64,000 nucleotides of DNA from Bacillus sp. MRMR6 (GTDB lineage Bacteria; Bacillota; Bacilli; Bacillales; Cytobacillaceae): the NCBI RefSeq assembly GCF_001940785.1, contig NZ_MSLS01000003.1:272887-336886 (forward strand). The letters run 5' to 3'. Under the pieces are notes generated by a model. That model worked only from the letters and a program-made list of their open reading frames with translations. It was not told the origin of the DNA and ran no database searches. The position numbers and the translations under genes were made by a program. Below, in pieces: positions 57,083 to 64,000 of the stretch (the first letter of the stretch is position 1; each line of letters begins with the position of its first letter).

Positions 57083-57298
57083 TTGACTGTAAAAATCCAG
57101 CTGCAAACGGAGTATATTACGTTAGGACAATTTCTTAAGTTGGCTGACGTCATTCAATCAGGTGGAATGGCTAAGTGGTTTTTAAGTGAAAATGAAATTT
57201 TTATAAATGGCGAGCAGGATCAGAGAAGAGGAAGAAAGCTTCGTGCTGGAGATAAAATTCAAATTGCCGGCTTTGGGGAATTTTTAATAACCGAGTAA
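57083..57298 (+). CDS. yaaA: S4-domain RNA-binding protein YaaA (RlbA)
   Basis: A 71-residue S4-like protein: YITLGQFLKLADVIQSGGMAKWFLSENEIFINGEQDQRRGRKLRAGD. Implicated in late 50S ribosome assembly in B. subtilis. TTG start. Between dnaN and recF, 21 bp before recF. Confidence 0.93.
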   Translation: MTVKIQLQTEYITLGQFLKLADVIQSGGMAKWFLSENEIFINGEQDQRRGRKLRAGDKIQIAGFGEFLITE

Positions 57299-57319
57299 CT
57301 AAAGGATGATGTCGGTTAA

Positions 57320-58438
57320 ATGTATATTGAACAGATTGAATTAAAGGATTATCGCAATTATGAGCGATTATCTGTTGAATTTGAAAATAAAGTGAATGTC
57401 ATCCTGGGTGAAAATGCTCAGGGAAAAACAAATGTTATGGAATCAATCTATGTTCTAGCGATGGCAAAATCCCACCGAACCTCAAATGATAAAGATTTAA
57501 TTCGCTGGGACCAAGATTATGCTAAAATTGAGGGTAGGATTCAAAAGCAGCATAGCTCACTACCTTTGCAATTAATTATTTCGAAAAAGGGTAAAAAGGC
57601 TAAATGCAACCACATGGAACAGCAAAAATTAAGTCAATATGTTGGAAACATGAATGTTGTTATGTTTGCACCAGAGGATTTAAATCTAGTTAAAGGTAGT
57701 CCGCAAGTGAGACGCCGTTTTATTGATATGGAGATTGGGCAGGTTTCGCCAATTTATTTACATGATATGAGTCAATATCAAAAAATACTTCAACAACGCA
57801 ATCATTTTTTAAAAATGATGCAGATTAAGAAGCAAAATGACCAAACGATGCTCGAAATACTAACAGAGCAGTTTATAGAAATGTCCGTGAAAATTGTCAT
57901 GAGGCGCTTTCAATTCCTTAGGATGCTGCAAGAATGGGCAAAACCCATTCATAATGGGATATCTAGAGGCCTCGAAACGTTAGAAATTACCTATAAACCT
58001 TCTGTTGATGTATTAGAAGACCAAGATTTGTCGAAAATGAAAGCAAGTTATGAAGAAAAATTCAGTAAAGTTAGAATGAGAGAAATCGAACGAGGAACTA
58101 CCCTTTTCGGACCACATCGTGATGATTTATTGTTTTTTGTTAACGGAAGAGATGTACAAACATTCGGCTCACAAGGTCAGCAAAGAACAACCGCTCTTTC
58201 TGTTAAACTTGCCGAAATTGAATTAATTCATTCGGAAATTCGTGAATATCCGATTTTGCTTCTTGATGATGTTTTATCGGAATTAGACGATTACCGTCAG
58301 TCACATCTGCTTAATACCATTCAAGGGAGGGTCCAAACGTTTGTGACCACTACAAATGTTGATGGGATTCACCATCAAACATTAAAAGAGGCATCAACAT
58401 ATGAAGTATCCTCTGGTATTATCAATAAAGTAAATTGA
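57320..58438 (+). CDS. recF: DNA replication and repair protein RecF
   Basis: A 372-residue SMC-like ATPase that loads RecA at gaps. Walker [10 protein letters not shown] (about 31-39), signature [13 protein letters not shown] ... GSQGQQRT, and Walker [15 protein letters not shown] (about 314-327). In operon with yaaA, remB, gyrB and gyrA. Confidence 0.96.
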   Translation: MYIEQIELKDYRNYERLSVEFENKVNVILGENAQGKTNVMESIYVLAMAKSHRTSNDKDLIRWDQDYAKIEGRIQKQHSSLPLQLIISKKGKKAKCNHMEQQKLSQYVGNMNVVMFAPEDLNLVKGSPQVRRRFIDMEIGQVSPIYLHDMSQYQKILQQRNHFLKMMQIKKQNDQTMLEILTEQFIEMSVKIVMRRFQFLRMLQEWAKPIHNGISRGLETLEITYKPSVDVLEDQDLSKMKASYEEKFSKVRMREIERGTTLFGPHRDDLLFFVNGRDVQTFGSQGQQRTTALSVKLAEIELIHSEIREYPILLLDDVLSELDDYRQSHLLNTIQGRVQTFVTTTNVDGIHHQTLKEASTYEVSSGIINKVN

Positions 58439-58447
58439 GGTGGAAGA

Positions 58448-58696
58448 GTGTATATTCATATTGGGGAAGATCTTAATATCAGGGCAAAAGATATTATTAT
58501 GATACTTGATAAAGGTTCTGTGAATTCTTCGGATTCCATCAGTGACTTTCTAAAGCATCATGAAGAAAAACTAATAAACCTATCGAAAAACCCCTTTAAA
58601 TCGGTCGTTGTCACCCAAGAGAAAGTATACTTATCCCCGATTGCTTCCGGAACCTTAAAGAAACGATCTAATCAAATGTATTTTCAAGAATATTGA
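58448..58696 (+). CDS. remB: Extracellular-matrix regulator RemB (YaaB)
   Basis: An 82-residue DUF370-family protein: MYIHIGEDLNIRAKDIIMILDKGS, FKSVVVTQEKVYLSPIASGTLKKRS. In B. subtilis it activates matrix (eps and tapA) genes. GTG start 10 bp after the recF stop. Confidence 0.9.
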   Translation: MYIHIGEDLNIRAKDIIMILDKGSVNSSDSISDFLKHHEEKLINLSKNPFKSVVVTQEKVYLSPIASGTLKKRSNQMYFQEY

Positions 58697-58746
58697 AACC
58701 CTTATTTAAAATATAGAGTTATTTTTCACTAAGAAAGTGCGGGTGA

Positions 58747-60681
<1,935 letters not shown>

Positions 60682-60683
60682 AA

Positions 60684-60716
60684 AGGATAGAGGGTAGACC
60701 ACTATCCTCCTTTTTT
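60684..60716 (+). terminator. Hairpin between gyrB and gyrA
   Basis: AGGATAG (60684-60690) pairs with CTATCCT (60702-60708), followed by CCTTTTTT. May limit gyrA read-through; gyrA probably has its own promoter in 60717-60779. Confidence 0.75.
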
Positions 60717-60779
60717 CGTTTATCTAGTTCAAGAGGTGGCCCTAATAAAGTTAGGTCACCAAATTAGGAGGTACCAAAT

Positions 60780-63299
60780 ATGGCTGATACACCAAATCCT
60801 CAGGTAAGAGAAATTAATATTAGTCAAGAAATGAAGTCTTCTTTTCTTGATTACGCAATGAGTGTTATTGTTTCACGTGCACTGCCGGATGTTCGCGATG
60901 GTTTAAAACCAGTTCATCGCCGTATTCTTTATGCTATGCATGATCTCGGAATGCATTCGGACAAACCTTACAAAAAATCTGCTCGTATCGTTGGAGATGT
61001 AATCGGTAAATACCATCCACATGGTGATTCTGCCGTTTATGAAACAATGGTACGTATGGCCCAAGACTTCAACTACCGCTATATGCTTGTTGATGGACAT
61101 GGAAACTTTGGTTCGGTTGATGGTGACGGAGCTGCAGCGATGCGTTATACAGAATCACGTATGTCCAAAATCTCTATGGAACTATTAAGAGACATTAATA
61201 AAGATACGATTAATTTTCAAGATAACTATGATGGTGAAGAAAGAGAACCTGTGGTTTTGCCAGCGCGTTTTCCTAACCTTCTTGTAAATGGTACAACAGG
61301 TATTGCGGTAGGGATGGCAACAAATATTCCTCCACACCAGCTCGGTGAGATTATTGACGGCGTATTGGCTGTGAGCCAAGACCCAGAAATTACGACACAG
61401 GAGTTAATGGAAATTATCCCTGGCCCAGATTTTCCTACAGGCGGTATCATTATTGGACGAAGCGGTATTCGTAAAGCATATGAAACCGGAAGAGGCTCCA
61501 TTACGATAAGAGCCAAGGTTGAAATTGAACAAAAATCTAATGGTAAAGAAGTCATTATCGTTAATGAAATTCCTTACCAAGTAAATAAAGCGAAATTGAT
61601 TGAGAAAATTGCTGAATTAGCACGGGATAAGAAAATTGAAGGTATTACCGATTTAAGAGATGAATCGGATCGAAATGGAATGAGAATAGTCATTGAAGTC
61701 CGTAAAGATGCTAATGCCAACGTCCTTCTAAATAACTTATATAAGCAAACAGCACTGCAAACAAGTTTTGGAATCAATACACTGGCTCTAGTTAATGGTC
61801 AGCCAAAGGTTCTGACTCTTAAACAATGTTTAGTTCACTATCTTGACCACCAACAAGTTGTTATCCGAAGAAGGACTTTATTCGAACTCCGTAAAGCGGA
61901 GGCACGTGCTCACATTTTAGATGGTTTAAGAATTGCACTCGATCATCTCGACCAAGTCATTGCATTAATTAGAGCCTCACAAACAGCGGATATTGCCCGT
62001 GAAGGATTGATGACCACATTCAATCTTTCTGAAAAGCAAGCTCAGGCTATTCTCGATATGCGCCTACAGCGTTTAACAGGATTGGAAAGAGAAAAGATTG
62101 AAGAAGAGTTCCAAAGCTTAATGAAGCTGATCGGTGAATTAAAAGCAATTTTAGCTGATGAAGAAAAAATACTCGAAATCATACGTGAGGAATTAATAGA
62201 AATTAAAGAACGCTTTAACGATAAGAGGCGTACAGATATCGTCACCGGCGGGATTGAAAATATCGAGGATGAAGACCTCATACCACGAGAAAACATTGTT
62301 ATCTCGCTTACTCATAACGGCTACATCAAACGCCTTCCAGTGTCTACATACCGTGCTCAAAGACGTGGAGGACGAGGTATCCAAGGAATGGGGACAAACG
62401 AGGATGATTTTGTTGAACATTTAATTACTACTTCAACACATGATACGATTTTATTCTTCACGAACAAAGGAAAAGTATATCGTGCGAAGGGTTACGAAAT
62501 TCCAGAATACAGCCGTACAGCAAAAGGACTGCCAATTATTAATCTCCTTGGTGTAGAAAAGGGAGAATGGATTAATGCAATTATTCCTGTTGAGGAATTC
62601 GTTGATGAATGGTCCCTATTCTTTACTACTCGTGAAGGGATTTCTAAACGTTCGCCGCTAACTTCATTTGCACACATTCGTAATAACGGATTGATAGCCC
62701 TAAGTCTTCGAGAAGGTGATGAATTAATATCTGTTCAGTTAACAGATGGAACTAAACATATCATTATTGGAACGAAAAAGGGTATGCTGATTAGATTCCC
62801 TGAAACAGACGTAAGATCAATGGGAAGAACAGCTACTGGTGTAAAAGGAATAACCTTGGATAGTGACGATGAAGTAGTCGGTATGGAGGTACTGGAAGAG
62901 AATAATGATATCCTGATTGTTACTAAAAATGGATACGGAAAACGTACCCCATCAGCTGAGTATCGTATACAAGGAAGAGGCGGTAAGGGGATTAGGACTT
63001 GCCACGTAACTGAGAAAAATGGCTACCTAGTATCTATGAGAGCTGTAACAGGCGAAGAAGATCTGATGCTTATAACCACTGGCGGTGTTTTAATTAGAAT
63101 TGATGTAGCAAGTATTTCAAGCATGGGCCGTAATACACAAGGTGTTAAATTAATTAGCATTAAAGAAAGTGAGAATGAATACGTTGCAACTGTAGCTAAG
63201 GTTGAAAAAGAAGAACAGATAGCAATAGAAGAAGGTGAAGATGCAGAAACAATTGAAGCATCTGAGCTAGATACAATCATTCCATCAGATGAGGAATAA
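60780..63299 (+). CDS. gyrA: DNA gyrase subunit A
   Basis: An 839-residue gyrase subunit. Active-site Tyr123 (AAAMRYTE), quinolone-determining region [19 protein letters not shown] with wild-type Ser84 and Glu88, [11 protein letters not shown] (GyrA box-like [11 protein letters not shown]) and beta-pinwheel repeats in the C-terminal domain, then an acidic tail (about 815-839). AGGAGG precedes ATG. No resistance-type change is seen at the usual positions. Confidence 0.96.
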   Translation: MADTPNPQVREINISQEMKSSFLDYAMSVIVSRALPDVRDGLKPVHRRILYAMHDLGMHSDKPYKKSARIVGDVIGKYHPHGDSAVYETMVRMAQDFNYRYMLVDGHGNFGSVDGDGAAAMRYTESRMSKISMELLRDINKDTINFQDNYDGEEREPVVLPARFPNLLVNGTTGIAVGMATNIPPHQLGEIIDGVLAVSQDPEITTQELMEIIPGPDFPTGGIIIGRSGIRKAYETGRGSITIRAKVEIEQKSNGKEVIIVNEIPYQVNKAKLIEKIAELARDKKIEGITDLRDESDRNGMRIVIEVRKDANANVLLNNLYKQTALQTSFGINTLALVNGQPKVLTLKQCLVHYLDHQQVVIRRRTLFELRKAEARAHILDGLRIALDHLDQVIALIRASQTADIAREGLMTTFNLSEKQAQAILDMRLQRLTGLEREKIEEEFQSLMKLIGELKAILADEEKILEIIREELIEIKERFNDKRRTDIVTGGIENIEDEDLIPRENIVISLTHNGYIKRLPVSTYRAQRRGGRGIQGMGTNEDDFVEHLITTSTHDTILFFTNKGKVYRAKGYEIPEYSRTAKGLPIINLLGVEKGEWINAIIPVEEFVDEWSLFFTTREGISKRSPLTSFAHIRNNGLIALSLREGDELISVQLTDGTKHIIIGTKKGMLIRFPETDVRSMGRTATGVKGITLDSDDEVVGMEVLEENNDILIVTKNGYGKRTPSAEYRIQGRGGKGIRTCHVTEKNGYLVSMRAVTGEEDLMLITTGGVLIRIDVASISSMGRNTQGVKLISIKESENEYVATVAKVEKEEQIAIEEGEDAETIEASELDTIIPSDEE

Positions 63300-63315
63300 A
63301 GTGAAGCCTCCATCA

Positions 63316-63347
63316 ATGGGGGTCTTACTGCCCGTTACTGCGGGATA
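63316..63347 (+). repeat. Interspersed ~32-bp repeat, copy C
   Basis: ATGGGGGTCTTACTGCCCGT followed by TACTGCGGGATA, 17 bp after the gyrA stop; same unit as 25046-25077 and 17709-17740. Confidence 0.7.
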
Positions 63348-63359
63348 GATAACTTTAAG

Positions 63360-63389
63360 GGGGAACATTCAAACGTTCCTCTTTTTTTA
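63360..63389 (+). terminator. Terminator of gyrA
   Basis: GGGAAC ... GTTCC with CTTTTTTT. Confidence 0.7.
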
Positions 63390-63500
63390 TTGACCCAGCC
63401 TAATACTTCTGGTATACTCATTTGAGTCGGCAACAATTTATATTATATTCACATTGGAAAATAATATTATGTTGACTTATGCAAATAAAGATGATATATT
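63390..63500 (+). promoter_or_regulatory. Two tandem rrn promoters (P1 and P2)
   Basis: P1: TTGACC (63390-63395), 17 bp, TATACT (63413-63418). P2: TTGACT (63472-63477), 17 bp, TATATT (63495-63500). Tandem sigma-A promoters of this type drive rRNA operons in Bacillus. A boxA-like antiterminator TGATCTTTGAAAACTAAAC follows at about 63533-63551. Confidence 0.9.
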
Positions 63501-63628
63501 AATAAAGTCGCTTTTGGTGATGAAGTAAAAATTGATCTTTGAAAACTAAACAAACAAAAATGTCAACAAACAATATTTTTCGTTTCTTGATTGAAATGAA
63601 GCCAACGTAACAAATGAGCTATATCAAC

Positions 63629-64000
<372 letters not shown>

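Noticed and set aside
60866..60884. parS-like TGTTTCACGTG in gyrA
   Set aside because: The second half-site does not match (12 of 16 positions), and it lies in conserved gyrA coding sequence (VIVSRALPD).

Overview
The window is the replication-origin region of a Bacillaceae chromosome. The gene order rpmH-dnaA-dnaN-yaaA-recF-remB-gyrB-gyrA-rrn on one side and rpmH-rnpA-spoIIIJ-jag-mnmE-mnmG-rsmG-noc-soj-spo0J-...-rpsF-ssb-rpsR-gdpP-rplI-dnaC-purA-tRNAs-walRKHIJ-htrA-rlmH on the other is the classic Bacillus layout. Spore genes (spo0J, spoIIIJ, yyaC, CotS-like) point to an endospore former. The 16S 5' region and the proteins look Neobacillus-like, but that placement is from memory only. Genes left of about 53.5 kb are mostly on the minus strand and those to the right are on the plus strand, so both arms read away from oriC (about 53.5-55.8 kb).

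Left end (1-15 kb) is accessory. Two secreted proteins are each preceded by cyclic-di-GMP-II riboswitch aptamers, in tandem before the first and single before the second. In both leaders the 3' end of the aptamer can pair with the ribosome binding site. The second protein is a 1015-residue chain of about twelve Ig-like modules. Next come a cupredoxin lipoprotein with an FNR-like box at -41.5, a YczE membrane protein, undecaprenyl-diphosphatase, the molybdate transporter modABC, a CotS-like/glycosyltransferase pair, a YdcF-family exported protein, a remnant of an old-yellow-enzyme gene and an SDR epimerase.

Middle (15-41 kb) holds rRNA methyltransferases, a short CxxH/CxxC gene (yyzF), the wal operon with htrA, an M23 peptidase, a tRNA cluster (Lys-Glu-Asp-Phe) and purA. 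It continues with a NERD protein, a ten-unit 52-bp tandem array, the replication and ribosomal genes dnaC, rplI, gdpP, rpsR, ssb, rpsF and ychF, and a molybdopterin oxidoreductase that could use the Mo imported by ModABC. The tRNA cluster is unusual: tRNA-Lys and tRNA-Phe are each preceded by tandem copies of their own 5' 26 nt joined to a shared, apparently homologous spacer element.

Right end (41-64 kb) carries mscS, yyaC, the ParABS/Noc system, tRNA-modification genes, oriC with DnaA boxes on both sides of dnaA and a DnaA-trio/AT-rich unwinding element, gyrase, and a 16S rRNA gene (partial) behind two tandem rrn promoters. Perfect parS sites lie in walK and spo0J. Extra DnaA-box clusters lie at yyzF-rlmH and mnmE-jag. 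Several short interspersed repeats recur across the window.
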